From: Lodderomyces elongisporus
Lineage: Eukaryota > Ascomycota > Pichiomycetes > Serinales > Debaryomycetaceae
Assembly: GCF_030384665.1 (NCBI RefSeq)
Contig: NC_083677.1
Location: 310,001 to 374,000, forward strand
Length of the DNA stretch: 64,000 nucleotides
Reading direction: 5' to 3'
Numbering within the stretch: position 1 is the first letter of the stretch; each line of letters begins with the position of its first letter. The notes beneath the pieces were generated by a model, which saw only the letters and a list, made by a program, of their open reading frames with translations, was not told where the DNA came from and did not search any database. Both the position numbers and the translations under genes were made by a program. This document shows, one piece after another, positions 55,699 to 64,000 of the stretch.

Positions 55699-56748
55699 TT
55701 AGTAAACCGATATGTAGTCATCGATTCTACTCTTTTGATTTTGAGCAATACATTCGGCAATCCAATAAATGTTTCTAATCTCCTGCTCTTTAGACTTTAA
55801 CCACGCATACACAGTACTCAAAGTGAACTGTTGAGTAAATGCATCTCTGCAATATTGCATTTCCAATAAGTAGAACCAGTCTCCTATTGACTTATTGCCA
55901 TCATTACCACTGTCACTAAAGATTTGTTGGTACTCCCCAATATTTTCCACTGTCAATTTAATTTGTTCATAATCATCGGCCTGGGCAAGTTCCAAATGAT
56001 ATGTTGGGTACAATAATCCCAATTGAGGAAACAAACTCAACTTGTCATCGGCTGACAAATCTTGGTTGCTGGCCGAGTTCAAAGCAATGTTTATTACACG
56101 TTTGTCAGCTTCCAAGATCAACAATCTGGTCATAATTTCACGATCAGGGCCATCCATATTCTTCTGCACAAATCCCATAAATGCTTCAAGGTAATTCTTG
56201 TACAATTTATTTCTGATAATTTCAATGTTTAAATCGTCCAAGTCATCAGCACTAACACAATTTTTGAAAAACGGCGCTAAAGGAGTATCAATCAACACAG
56301 TAGAGTACAAACTCTCAATATCGGTTGCAATACTCAAAGTTGGCAACGTGTCAAACCAACCCAATGGATTGCTTTTCTTTAAAATATCTGATTTATCTCG
56401 CTCATGCAAAGTACCAGTAATCATAAGAATAACATTGTCAATCATATACCCGTATTGAATAAAGTTCAAAAACTCCGTCAAAATCCCACTTGATTGCGAC
56501 TTGACATATTGATACTGTTGGAAAACTTTCTTGTTGAGATTCTCTTGTATGACGGATGTACTCAAGGGGCCAGAGTAATTGGCAAGAAAATTACCATAGT
56601 CAGTTGACGATAATTGCAACTTGAGATCTTCCAAGTTGTCGCATTGGGTAAGGTTAACGTATTGGTTTGTTGAAAGAAGTCCGCTTCTGTATCCTCTCAC
56701 AACACCTTCAATATACCCGTAATCTATGTTGAAATAAAGGCCTTCCAT
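55699..56748 (-). CDS. VMA6: VMA6, V-ATPase V0 subunit d
   Basis: Peripheral subunit d of the vacuolar H+-ATPase membrane sector, coupling the central stalk to the c-ring. 349 residues, equal to the usual length (345 in S. cerevisiae). The N-terminus MEGLYFNIDYGYIEGVVRGY, followed by RSGLLSTNQYVNLTQCDNLEDLKLQL, is the strongly conserved family start. Later FNIALN-like VINIALNSASNQDL and the C-terminal IRNIYWIAECIAQNQKSRID complete the pattern. The ATG at 56748 is unambiguous. No in-frame CTG codon was found when I scanned the gene, consistent with CTG avoidance at leucine positions in this clade. Confidence 0.96.
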   Translation of the reverse strand: MEGLYFNIDYGYIEGVVRGYRSGLLSTNQYVNLTQCDNLEDLKLQLSSTDYGNFLANYSGPLSTSVIQENLNKKVFQQYQYVKSQSSGILTEFLNFIQYGYMIDNVILMITGTLHERDKSDILKKSNPLGWFDTLPTLSIATDIESLYSTVLIDTPLAPFFKNCVSADDLDDLNIEIIRNKLYKNYLEAFMGFVQKNMDGPDREIMTRLLILEADKRVINIALNSASNQDLSADDKLSLFPQLGLLYPTYHLELAQADDYEQIKLTVENIGEYQQIFSDSGNDGNKSIGDWFYLLEMQYCRDAFTQQFTLSTVYAWLKSKEQEIRNIYWIAECIAQNQKSRIDDYISVY

Positions 56749-57159
56749 TATTTGATCAAACTTGCAAAAAAAGTTTTGCTTAATGGGGTTGGATGGTTAA
56801 TTAGAGTGAAAAAAAAGAACTAAATGGGTGAGAATGTGCTAAGTGGAATCTGATTTTTGCTTTTGTTTCTGTTGTTATTGTTGTTGTTATTGTCGGAATC
56901 TCCTAAACGTTGCTGGTGGGTCAAAGTCCAAGTGGCTGTTTTCTCTCTCTCTCTCTTTCTTTCTCTCTTTACCTCTCTCGTTGATAACAAAAAGGTTTCG
57001 CAAAACCTCACCAACATTTCAAAATTTGTCGTGTATGTATCAAGTTGAAATTTAAGACACATGCACAAACCAAATACACCCAAAATCGTACTGTTTGTAA
57101 TTACTTGTCATTTTTAAAACAACTGCAACAAATACATTGTCAAAAGCACATTATCGAAA
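56749..57159. other. Divergent promoter region VMA6 / COG8
   Basis: 411 bp with a TTGTTG triplet patch (56866-56892) and a (CT)n/CTTT run (about 56941-56972). No gene seen. Confidence 0.65.
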
Positions 57160-58632
57160 ATGAGTTCGCTGATTCTTTTAAATACTCTTAAATCTGGTCT
57201 AGACCCAAGTTTACAAAAACAACTCGACTCGAACCCAAGTTTATCCAAAGAAGCAGAGAAATACCTCCACGAAATTCTCCTTAATGACGACCTTTTATCT
57301 ACTGATGCATTCACTACAACCACAACTACTGCAACAGCTGCAGCTACAGTTACAAGTCCCGCACATGGTGCATTAAGCAACGCAGCAGTAACGACACCGA
57401 CTAGAGAATTCAGTCAGCCACAATCGCAGGTCAAAACAATAGTTGAGGAGATTGCCGAGTTGGATCTACATAAGCACAAGATTAATCAAGAATTAAGCAC
57501 ACTCACAAATGACAACCGAGATTTGATAATTGAAGTCAATCAAGACTTAAATGATGTGAACCATAAATTATCAATTGACTATCCACACTACATTGAGCTG
57601 CTTCTCAAAATTCTTGAAAATGACACCAATGCACAAAACTCCTTACCCTCAGATCATCACCAACCTCGCCAACCTCGCCAACAACAACAACAACAACAAC
57701 AACAGCAGCAACAGCAGCGTCAGATTGGTAATGACCATCATCATCATCATCATCATCATCACCAACATCATAGTAGTATAAGTAGCATCCACAACAAGTT
57801 ACAAAACCATGACAAGAGCCTACTTCAGTCAATTGAACTCGATAGCCAAATATTGGGCAACATGGATTTTATATTGGATATTCTTGAGCTACCTACATTA
57901 TGCAAATTATGTATCCTTCAAGGAAATTACCAAGAGTCATTGGAAATTTCCATGTATGCGAAATCGCTTATTATCAGATTCCCCAATTTACAAATTTTCA
58001 AAACCATTGCAGAACAAATTGATAATGAGTTGCACTTGATGCTAAAGGGATTAATCAAGTTATTGAACACAGATTTAAGACAGAATCATATTTTGAAAAT
58101 CTTTCAAATCTTGAACAAATTGGACACTATAAGTGGCAAAGTCTTGCATCGAATATACCTAAATAGTAGGTTCAAGTTTATCACAAATGAAATTTCCAGC
58201 ATAAAGCCAATCTTAAAATTCAACAAATTGACATATTTGAAGAGGTATGTGGAAATATACAGAGAACACTTGTATGCCTCGTTATCAATGTACAACACTA
58301 TTTTTAAGGAGGAGGTTAACTTAATTCTATTGAATGAATTTGTCACCAGCTTAGGATACGCTTTATGTGATGAGTTTATCAAATATTTACCTACTATCAA
58401 ATCACAAGTTATTGGTATAAGTGATGGAAACGAGGCCTCAATCGAAGCACAGTTGGAATTAAATAATGCAATTGATGGCTTACTATTACAACTAATTTAC
58501 CTTAGCAAGTCATTATCCAATTTTCAATTTGACTTTGAACCAATTTTGTTGTCGCAACTATGCTACAAACATGAGCTTTTCACGGAAAAGAGCTGGGTAG
58601 ATAACCTGAACAAGGTAAAGAAACATCGCTGA
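57160..58632 (+). CDS. COG8: COG8 (DOR1), conserved oligomeric Golgi complex subunit 8
   Basis: Subunit of the COG tethering complex for retrograde Golgi transport. 490 residues (607 in S. cerevisiae). After a short N-terminal helix region with a Thr/Ala-rich linker, the Dor1 family core appears: helices around residues 90-150, then the signature MDFILDILELPTLCKLCILQ followed by GNYQESLEISMYAKSLIIRFPN, and a helical C-terminal part. Between the first coiled helices and the core, 13 Gln and then 12 His residues are inserted. The ATG at 57160 gives MSSLILLNTLKSGLD. Divergent from VMA6 and convergent with ULS1. Confidence 0.85.
   Translation: MSSLILLNTLKSGLDPSLQKQLDSNPSLSKEAEKYLHEILLNDDLLSTDAFTTTTTTATAAATVTSPAHGALSNAAVTTPTREFSQPQSQVKTIVEEIAELDLHKHKINQELSTLTNDNRDLIIEVNQDLNDVNHKLSIDYPHYIELLLKILENDTNAQNSLPSDHHQPRQPRQQQQQQQQQQQQQRQIGNDHHHHHHHHHQHHSSISSIHNKLQNHDKSLLQSIELDSQILGNMDFILDILELPTLCKLCILQGNYQESLEISMYAKSLIIRFPNLQIFKTIAEQIDNELHLMLKGLIKLLNTDLRQNHILKIFQILNKLDTISGKVLHRIYLNSRFKFITNEISSIKPILKFNKLTYLKRYVEIYREHLYASLSMYNTIFKEEVNLILLNEFVTSLGYALCDEFIKYLPTIKSQVIGISDGNEASIEAQLELNNAIDGLLLQLIYLSKSLSNFQFDFEPILLSQLCYKHELFTEKSWVDNLNKVKKHR
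57679..57771 (+). repeat. Coding CAA/CAG and CAT repeats (poly-Gln then poly-His) in COG8
   Basis: Thirteen Gln codons (57679-57717, CAA then CAG interruptions), seven other codons, then CAT/CAC codons giving ten His, one Gln, and two more His (57736-57771). In frame, and placed in a linker ahead of the conserved Dor1 core. Confidence 0.95.
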
Positions 58633-58889
58633 ATTTATAGTGGGTAAAGCGTGTACTAATAATATAGGAATACATACAAAATGAAGTGGGTATTGCATTC
58701 GAAAATGGTTATTTCTTTACAAAAACGGGAAAAAAAAAAGGAGTGCAAGAAAATATATAATATTCTAAGGGTATCATATAAAATAATAAGCAACTTTAAT
58801 GTATCTACAACATAATAGTAATTACTATTCGGTTTAAGAAAAAAAAAATTGTTCTGTTCCAATTTTTTTGTTGTCTCCTATTGTTGATT

Positions 58890-61800
58890 CTATTCTTCCA
58901 AGGTATTCAAACCAAACAAGAATCCAAGTTCTCTTCTGCCCAATTTCGAAATAGACTTCATCTCATTTTCATTCAAAGCATCTCCTATCAATTCTTTCTT
59001 CCTCTCTTGAAGTTCCATAATACGACTTTCAACAGTATTTGTAATCAACACTCTGTGTACATGAACCTCTTTTTCTTGGCCAATACGATGTGCCCGGTCC
59101 ATTGCCTGTTCTTCAACAAAGGGGTTCCAAAAAGGATCCATTATTATCACATGATTTGCACATGTCAATGTAAGCCCCACATTACCTGCACGTAGAGATA
59201 ACAACAACACGTTGCAATTAGATTGGTAAAATTGTTTGATAACGTTATTTTTTGCCTCAACAGTCATTGACCCATCGTATCGTAAATGAAGAATCTTTAA
59301 ATGGTCCAAAACAAGTTTCATCAAATCAAACAAAGTGGTGAATTGTGAGAAGATAATGATCTTTTCACTTGGATTGGCTTGCTGAATATTATTTATCAAT
59401 TCAATAGCTTTTTCAATCTTAGCAGAAGCTTCAAAACCTTGATCGCGTTTGGTCAACTCCTTAATTATACTGATGTTTGAAATTTGCTTTTTGGCATAAT
59501 ACACCCGACAATGCCTCTCAACCTCCGCTACATCCATTTGCTGGATATAAAGTTTGTTAAAAATGGCATAATCAGCCACATTTGTATTCTTTACATGAGT
59601 TTTGCAATCCAAACATTCTGCAATTCGTGTACTCCCTCGCTGTTCATCTTCAGTCATGTTGTTTTCGAAAAATTCATTTACACAAGCTTGACAAATTATA
59701 TGTCCACATTCAGTAAAAATGGCTAATCTCCCAGTAGAGTCAACCGCATCATAACAAACTGGACAAGTAAACTGGATGTTATCCAAAGACATCCGCTCTA
59801 CAACTGACCGTCTCACCAGATCCGAAATTCCTGCAATCAATTTAAGCTGTTGTCGCCAATCCAGCTTGATTCCGCCTGCCCCCATTAATCCATCTTCAGC
59901 CTCTCTACCTTCACGTTCTTTCTTAATTTGTCCTATTTCCACAAGATACGAGTGGCAACATGCTTGCCTAAGACGTAACAACATGGTCAAAACACTACTC
60001 TTGTCACCATTATCAAGAACTTTTCTTGCAACTTTTTGAATACCCAGTTCAAGCGACGAGTAATAATCTTTTTCTTCTCCTTCAAGTTCAACAAAATCGG
60101 AAATGAGGTGCTTTTCAGGTAATTGCAAAATAGGTTGGCCATCGATCAACGAGTTCTTGTTTCTTCTCAACATTATTGAACTTAACAAGGCACGCAATTT
60201 TCGCATACTTCGACTCCTATCCACATCGTCATAGTTTTCATTTTTGGACTTGAGCGGGATAATAAGATCTGCACGGAATTTTTCTTCGATATAATACGGT
60301 CGGATCTTTAGGAACCTGACCACGGGGTACAACTCTTCAATACTATTTTGCATTGGAGTACCTGATAAGCAAAGACGATATTCACCTTTTAAATAAATCA
60401 CCGCTTTCGAAGCAAGTGCAAACTTATTCTTGATATTTTGTGCTTCATCCAACACAATACGATAAAATTTAGAGTAAGATGCATAAAACGGTGATATGTA
60501 GCTAATCCCCCCTCCCTCTGCCCGGGGATAGAATTTTTTCCCTTTATCTTGATTATTCTGAAGTTCTTCAGCAAAATGTTTTTTCCACTCCGATGCAAGT
60601 GTTCCATACGACGTTAGTACTACATCATATTTTTTCATTGCACTAAAAGTCGACATTTCCTTCTTTTCATCGCCATGGAATATACCAACATTGAGATTGC
60701 TTTGGGGATGTAGTTTCGACTGAATCTCGGCCGCCCACTGGCGTAAAAGGGATACTGGTGCAATTATCAAGGTAGTTTTGCAACTTGGATTATCCGATTT
60801 ACGACTAACAATCAATGCAAGTGTCTGGATTGTTTTTCCCAATCCCATATCATCTGCCAAAACACCACCTTTTGTCTTGGAGCTTTCCATACGTTGTAAC
60901 CACGTCAAACCAATCCTTTGATGTTTCAACAACTTCACTGTCATCTCTCGTGGTGTAGGAGCCAATCCTTCTTCCAACGTATCCTCTGGTTTAATATTAT
61001 CTAGCAAACTCTGCAAATCAAGGTCTGCTGGTGTACCTTGCATGTTGGAAGAAGATGCTTGTTGCGAGAAAGAATGGTGGTAGTCATCAGCAATCTGCGC
61101 CTCATACGGATTAAATGCAGCGTTCAAAGTGTGTCCCAACTGTCTGATCTTGTTGTTGATAAAGGACAACTCTGTTTGATATTTATGCAACTTTGCTTCA
61201 ACAACAAATAGCGATTTTTGTAAATTATTGATATAATTGCGTGGACCTTCCATCTGGCGCTGCACTTTAGAAATTAATCCTCTGATCTGAGAGACCAAAT
61301 CGTGCCGGCCCATGGCATTTGCCTGTGCAAGTTGTTGTTGTAGTTTCTGATTGTTTCGCGCTTGAGTATCATATTGAGCTTGATGTAGCTGCATCTGACT
61401 ACTTATTTTGCCCTTAGACTCAATAAGGTCTTTAACCATGGTCAACTTGGACTCACTTCTTTTCTTTAATTCGTCTCTTTGGATCGATGTGAGGTCTTGG
61501 TCAGCATGTGGAACGGGGGCAGGGGCGTTGAACGCGCCTGGCATAGTAAAGTTGTCAAGAGATGGTAAATTTTGCGAGGTAGGGGAACTGTTGCTTGCAT
61601 AATGACCAAACTCGTCACCAAACTTGGAAACCAAAGAGCTCCCTGCAGGTAGTTCGGTCAAGTCGCCATTAAATTTGCCAGCTTGGCTGTTCGAAACATC
61701 TGGATCAAAATGAGACTCGGGTCGAAAGCTTTGTGAATTAAATGATGGGGATTTGAATCTGATTCCTGAGACGTCTCGTTTATCCATAATTATAATATCG

Positions 61801-62138
61801 TCGTCGTCGTCATCAACATCGTCTTTGTCGTTACCCTCGTTACCACCTTTACCGTTGTTATTGGCTTCATCGCCCACGGGAATAACGATCGGTTCTCGAT
61901 TTGAATTATGTCCATTTTGCACTTTTATTGATGTAGGAGTAATACCATAACTTACAATATTGTCATTATTACTGTCGCTCATCACCTCCATTTCCACGTC
62001 TTCATGCTCTTGTTCATTATCTTCGTCATTTTCGTCTGAACTTAGGTTGATCACTTCAGGGTATTGTGAACTTACACTCAAACTAGGTGGTGCAAGTTTT
62101 CGTCTTTTAAATTGATTCTCTTCAAAGAACAAACTCAT
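58890..62138 (-). CDS. ULS1: ULS1 (RIS1), Snf2-family DNA translocase with internal RING finger
   Basis: Nuclear ATPase of the Rad5/Rad16/Uls1 group, acting on SUMO-modified DNA-bound proteins. 1,082 residues from the ATG at 62138; the frame extends 44 codons upstream to a TTG, rejected because it crosses the promoter. The N-terminal part has SUMO-interaction-like motifs (VINLSSDEND at 29-38; DDIIIMDKRD near 113-122) and coiled coils (220-340). Helicase motifs: DDMGLGKT (429-436), DEAQ (564-567), SGTPMQN (592-598). The RING lies between the two helicase halves (C792, C795, C811, H813, C816, C819, C842, C845). The C-terminal half has the AGNVGLTL and RAHRIGQ motifs. Absence of a HIRAN domain argues against Rad5. 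S. cerevisiae Uls1 is longer (1,619). Confidence 0.85.
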   Translation of the reverse strand: MSLFFEENQFKRRKLAPPSLSVSSQYPEVINLSSDENDEDNEQEHEDVEMEVMSDSNNDNIVSYGITPTSIKVQNGHNSNREPIVIPVGDEANNNGKGGNEGNDKDDVDDDDDDIIIMDKRDVSGIRFKSPSFNSQSFRPESHFDPDVSNSQAGKFNGDLTELPAGSSLVSKFGDEFGHYASNSSPTSQNLPSLDNFTMPGAFNAPAPVPHADQDLTSIQRDELKKRSESKLTMVKDLIESKGKISSQMQLHQAQYDTQARNNQKLQQQLAQANAMGRHDLVSQIRGLISKVQRQMEGPRNYINNLQKSLFVVEAKLHKYQTELSFINNKIRQLGHTLNAAFNPYEAQIADDYHHSFSQQASSSNMQGTPADLDLQSLLDNIKPEDTLEEGLAPTPREMTVKLLKHQRIGLTWLQRMESSKTKGGVLADDMGLGKTIQTLALIVSRKSDNPSCKTTLIIAPVSLLRQWAAEIQSKLHPQSNLNVGIFHGDEKKEMSTFSAMKKYDVVLTSYGTLASEWKKHFAEELQNNQDKGKKFYPRAEGGGISYISPFYASYSKFYRIVLDEAQNIKNKFALASKAVIYLKGEYRLCLSGTPMQNSIEELYPVVRFLKIRPYYIEEKFRADLIIPLKSKNENYDDVDRSRSMRKLRALLSSIMLRRNKNSLIDGQPILQLPEKHLISDFVELEGEEKDYYSSLELGIQKVARKVLDNGDKSSVLTMLLRLRQACCHSYLVEIGQIKKEREGREAEDGLMGAGGIKLDWRQQLKLIAGISDLVRRSVVERMSLDNIQFTCPVCYDAVDSTGRLAIFTECGHIICQACVNEFFENNMTEDEQRGSTRIAECLDCKTHVKNTNVADYAIFNKLYIQQMDVAEVERHCRVYYAKKQISNISIIKELTKRDQGFEASAKIEKAIELINNIQQANPSEKIIIFSQFTTLFDLMKLVLDHLKILHLRYDGSMTVEAKNNVIKQFYQSNCNVLLLSLRAGNVGLTLTCANHVIIMDPFWNPFVEEQAMDRAHRIGQEKEVHVHRVLITNTVESRIMELQERKKELIGDALNENEMKSISKLGRRELGFLFGLNTLEE

Positions 62139-62253
62139 ACTTTGAGTTAAAATAATGAGAAACTCAAAAAAGAAAAATGAAAAATATGAAAAATATGAAT
62201 TTATGAAAAGATCAAATCCCTTTATGGGATACAGTTTATTAAATCCTTGGGTG

Positions 62254-62259
62254 ACGCGT
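62254..62259. promoter_or_regulatory. MluI cell-cycle box (ACGCGT) upstream of ULS1
   Basis: GACGCGTG contains ACGCGT, the MCB bound by MBF (Mbp1/Swi6), 116 bp upstream of the ULS1 ATG. MCBs drive G1/S expression of DNA replication and repair genes, which fits a genome-maintenance translocase. Only one copy was found; role inferred. Confidence 0.45.
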
Positions 62260-62803
62260 GATCTTATCAACCTGTACTATAGGGAAGATGAAAATGTAAA
62301 TGTAAATTTAAATTTAAAAAGGAAAGCACGAGCTTGATCTGGAAAAAAAAGCAGTAGTAGCTACCGTAACAGATCTGTGAACTTGTACTTTAATCAAGTA
62401 TTTTTGTTGTCTGACTAATAATGAACTCTATTCCTGTGATACAGGCTTAATCGTATTAAGCAGTATTTATTAAGTAGTATTGAAGCGATTGTACCATAGA
62501 TAATGCGCGCGAGCCTCAGTAAATTAAAAAAAAAATGCGCTTCGCAAAGAACAGGAAGAAAAAAAAATAAAATTAAAAAACAATTAGGATAAAAGAAAGT
62601 AAAAATGTTACAAAGTGAAAAGTTCAAGGGCTCTCTCATGCAAACCCGTACGTTCAAGAGGCACGAAGTTACCCGCCATTTTCTTATCAAAATTATTATC
62701 AACATTCCCAACCAACACTTTTTACAAAGTCTGCAACTTAAATGATTATACCAATAATATTAATAATGAACATAGTATTAAGTACGGGAAATGAGAAACA
62801 GAC

Positions 62804-62825
62804 AATACAATACAATACAATACAA
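62804..62825. repeat. (ATACA)4 pentanucleotide repeat
   Basis: Four and a half ATACA units in the SEC72 3' flank, about 80-100 bp past the stop. Confidence 0.9.
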
Positions 62826-62903
62826 ACTCAAAAAGATGTTGAGGGGGGAATAAAAAAAGTCACGTTTATTGCCAGAATAATGAATTAAACTAAAGCTTCA
62901 AGT

Positions 62904-63500
62904 TTATAAGTAGTCGCCATTTTCTTCCAAGATTTTGTCGAGACAAATTGTCAACTCGTGTTGTAATCGCTGGTGGTTTTCATCAAATGACAAACCTCTT
63001 TGGTAATCAGCTCTTGCTAACTCGTAATTACCCAAAAAGTAATTTGCAACTCCTCTTCTTAAGAAATTATCTGGACTGTTCATCTGCATGTTAAGCAACA
63101 AGTCCACATCGTTGTATGCTTTGAGATACTCTTTTGTTTTTAAATATGCGTCAGTTCTGCTCATCAAGAATAATGACAATTCCTGAATAGTACCCTGAAA
63201 ACTTTCCAATTTTGGCCTTCTATTGATCATTTCAATCCCAACTGAAAATTGACGTGCGCTATCTTCGAATTTCCCCATCTTAAAAGACTGGACACCACTT
63301 TCATACAATTTTTTGATCATTTTCGACAAGTCCTTGTTGAAATTTTCAGCCGTGGGAACTGGGGGAACATCACTTCCTTGATTGATAATCTCTTGCGTAA
63401 GGGTGTTTAGTTGATCTAGTTCCAACTTCAATGCTGGTTCTCTGGCCTCTGCGTCTAACGAGAGCTTCTTTGTTTTTGCATCATATAGTATCGACTGCAT
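62904..63500 (-). CDS. SEC72: SEC72, Sec62/Sec63 complex subunit
   Basis: Peripheral subunit of the yeast Sec62-Sec63-Sec71-Sec72 complex for post-translational protein import into the ER. Its TPR domain docks cytosolic Hsp70 and its substrates. 198 residues from the ATG at 63500 (193 in S. cerevisiae). The frame extends 64 codons upstream to a TTG through poly-G-encoded prolines, which I reject. It has an N-terminal YDAKTKKLSLDAEA strand region, then LSKMIKKLYESGVQSFKMGK and FEDSARQFSVGIEMINRRP, followed by TPR helices with LMSRTDAYLKTKEYLKAYNDVDLLL and NFLRRGVANYFLGNYELARADY. The pattern is closest to Sec72 and less like other TPR proteins. Confidence 0.87.
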   Translation of the reverse strand: MQSILYDAKTKKLSLDAEAREPALKLELDQLNTLTQEIINQGSDVPPVPTAENFNKDLSKMIKKLYESGVQSFKMGKFEDSARQFSVGIEMINRRPKLESFQGTIQELSLFLMSRTDAYLKTKEYLKAYNDVDLLLNMQMNSPDNFLRRGVANYFLGNYELARADYQRGLSFDENHQRLQHELTICLDKILEENGDYL

Positions 63501-64000
63501 TTTTATATTGACTCGGTAATTATTTGTACGTGTGATGTTTATTATTATAAGGTACCTCTTCTGTCTGTCTGTCTCTCTCTCTCTTCGGTTTATGTGTTTT
63601 CCTTTAATATAATTTAATTTTCCAGCTCTATGAATGGCGGGGGGGGGGGGGGGGGGGGGGGGGGAAATATATATATACGTTTCAAAGTGCAATTAAAGGC
63701 AAAAGTAATGCTACAACTTTGTTGATAGAATTTGAGGAATACGTGTAGACAACAATTTCCAAAAACAATCGGAGTGTTATTGAGTTTTCATGAAAGGAGA
63801 ACAGAAAAAGAGTGAGGAAAAGCGAAAATGAAGAATCGTATTGTGCTACCAAATGTACAACTCAATAAAACAGAGATTTTATTCTCTCTTTTTTTTTTTG
63901 TAATGTAGAATGGCCAATATCACGATATTTGCACCCATGGGATCATAAGCATAAAAGCACATACATAACTTTTATTTTGCAGTCATTAATGGAGATGTTT
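63501..64000. other. Upstream region of SEC72 to window edge
   Basis: 500 bp, with a CTGT/CT repeat (about 63559-63585) and a 26-G homopolymer. No start of another gene was recognised before the edge. Confidence 0.65.
63639..63664. repeat. G26 homopolymer upstream of SEC72
   Basis: Twenty-six consecutive G (preceded by GGC), about 140 bp upstream of the SEC72 ATG. On the coding strand it is poly-C; on the other strand it can form G-quadruplexes. Exact length is unreliable in any sequencing method. Confidence 0.95.

Larger units (their letters stand above)
62139..62903. other. Spacer between ULS1 and SEC72
   Basis: 765 bp: ULS1 promoter and SEC72 3' flank. It holds an ACGCGT box near ULS1 and an ATACA repeat (62804-62825). 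A small GC-richer patch at 62500-62520 (GCGCGCGAGCC) and A-rich runs were also noted. No gene recognised. Confidence 0.65.

Noticed and set aside
58890..62138. RAD5 or RAD16 as identity of the Snf2/RING protein
   Set aside because: No HIRAN domain (Rad5), a long N-terminal region with SUMO-interaction-like motifs, and more than Rad16's length; ULS1 fits better, although Rad16-like cannot be fully excluded.
62139..62270. 44-residue extension of ULS1
   Set aside because: Starts with TTG and crosses the region carrying the MluI box; MSLFFEENQFKRRKL is a natural start.
63501..63692. 64-residue extension of SEC72 with poly-Pro
   Set aside because: The Pro run is the G26 homopolymer read as CCC; the start would be TTG, and Sec72 is about 193 residues without it.

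Overview
The window looks like a nuclear chromosome segment from a budding yeast of the CTG clade (Saccharomycotina). Lodderomyces elongisporus or another member of the Candida parapsilosis group is the most likely source. The reasons are compact intron-less genes with unmistakable yeast orthologues, AT-rich spacers full of homopolymers and microsatellites, GPI-anchored cell-wall proteins with Als-type 36-residue repeats, and a CNH1/NHA1-type antiporter. In this clade CTG normally encodes serine. The leucines quoted at CTG codons here should be read with that in mind; the window itself does not prove the reassignment.

Layout. Positions 1-352 hold the 3' end of MMM1. Positions 599-21129 form an adhesin locus: two very large GPI-type wall proteins on the minus strand (3,843 and 1,090 residues) separated by 5.7 kb without genes. 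From 21 kb onward the window is ordinary housekeeping sequence: NMD5 (nuclear import), MAG2/RNF10-like RING protein, SPC2 (signal peptidase), a membrane-anchored short-chain dehydrogenase, DPH2 (diphthamide), a Pro/Gln-rich AIM3-like protein, FUN26 (nucleoside transporter), TOK1 (K+ channel), a serine beta-lactamase/esterase-like protein, a transferrin-receptor-like TRE1/TRE2 homologue, GCG1 (glutathione degradation), a tail-anchored PEX15/PEX26-like candidate, CNH1 (Na+/H+ antiporter), RAD17 (9-1-1 clamp), VMA6 (V-ATPase), COG8 (Golgi tethering), ULS1 (SUMO-linked Snf2 translocase) and SEC72 (ER translocation). No tRNA, rRNA, transposon or CRISPR-like structure was recognised.

The most interesting part is the adhesin locus. 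The two neighbouring proteins share a secreted N-terminal domain of about 200 residues (CYGQ ... NLGSxY ... CLP ... YR ... NYCWKxPxC). It does not look like the Als, Iff/Hyr or Flo/PA14 ligand domains. The same head sits on two unrelated stalks: 21 Als-type 36-residue repeats followed by about 2,800 acidic Ser/Thr residues in one, and about 13 copies of a roughly 47-residue Thr/Glu repeat in the other. Both end in a GPI signal with the same [Y/F]-E-G-S-A context. This suggests a modular adhesin family with an undescribed head domain that swaps stalks, probably under control of a long upstream region.

Functional themes among the other genes: ER entry and processing (SPC2, SEC72), membrane traffic and ion homeostasis (COG8, VMA6, FUN26, TOK1, CNH1, TRE-like) and genome maintenance (RAD17, ULS1). 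They do not form operons. Neighbours are divergent, convergent or tandem with ordinary yeast spacing. Several proteins carry in-frame microsatellite-derived insertions (poly-Glu in TOK1, poly-Gln/His in COG8, Asp/Glu/Asn in RAD17), matching the repeat-prone noncoding DNA. Five genes (the 3,843-residue adhesin, MAG2, DPH2, ULS1 and SEC72) and RAD17 have longer open frames that begin with TTG; I assigned their starts to the first sensible ATG.
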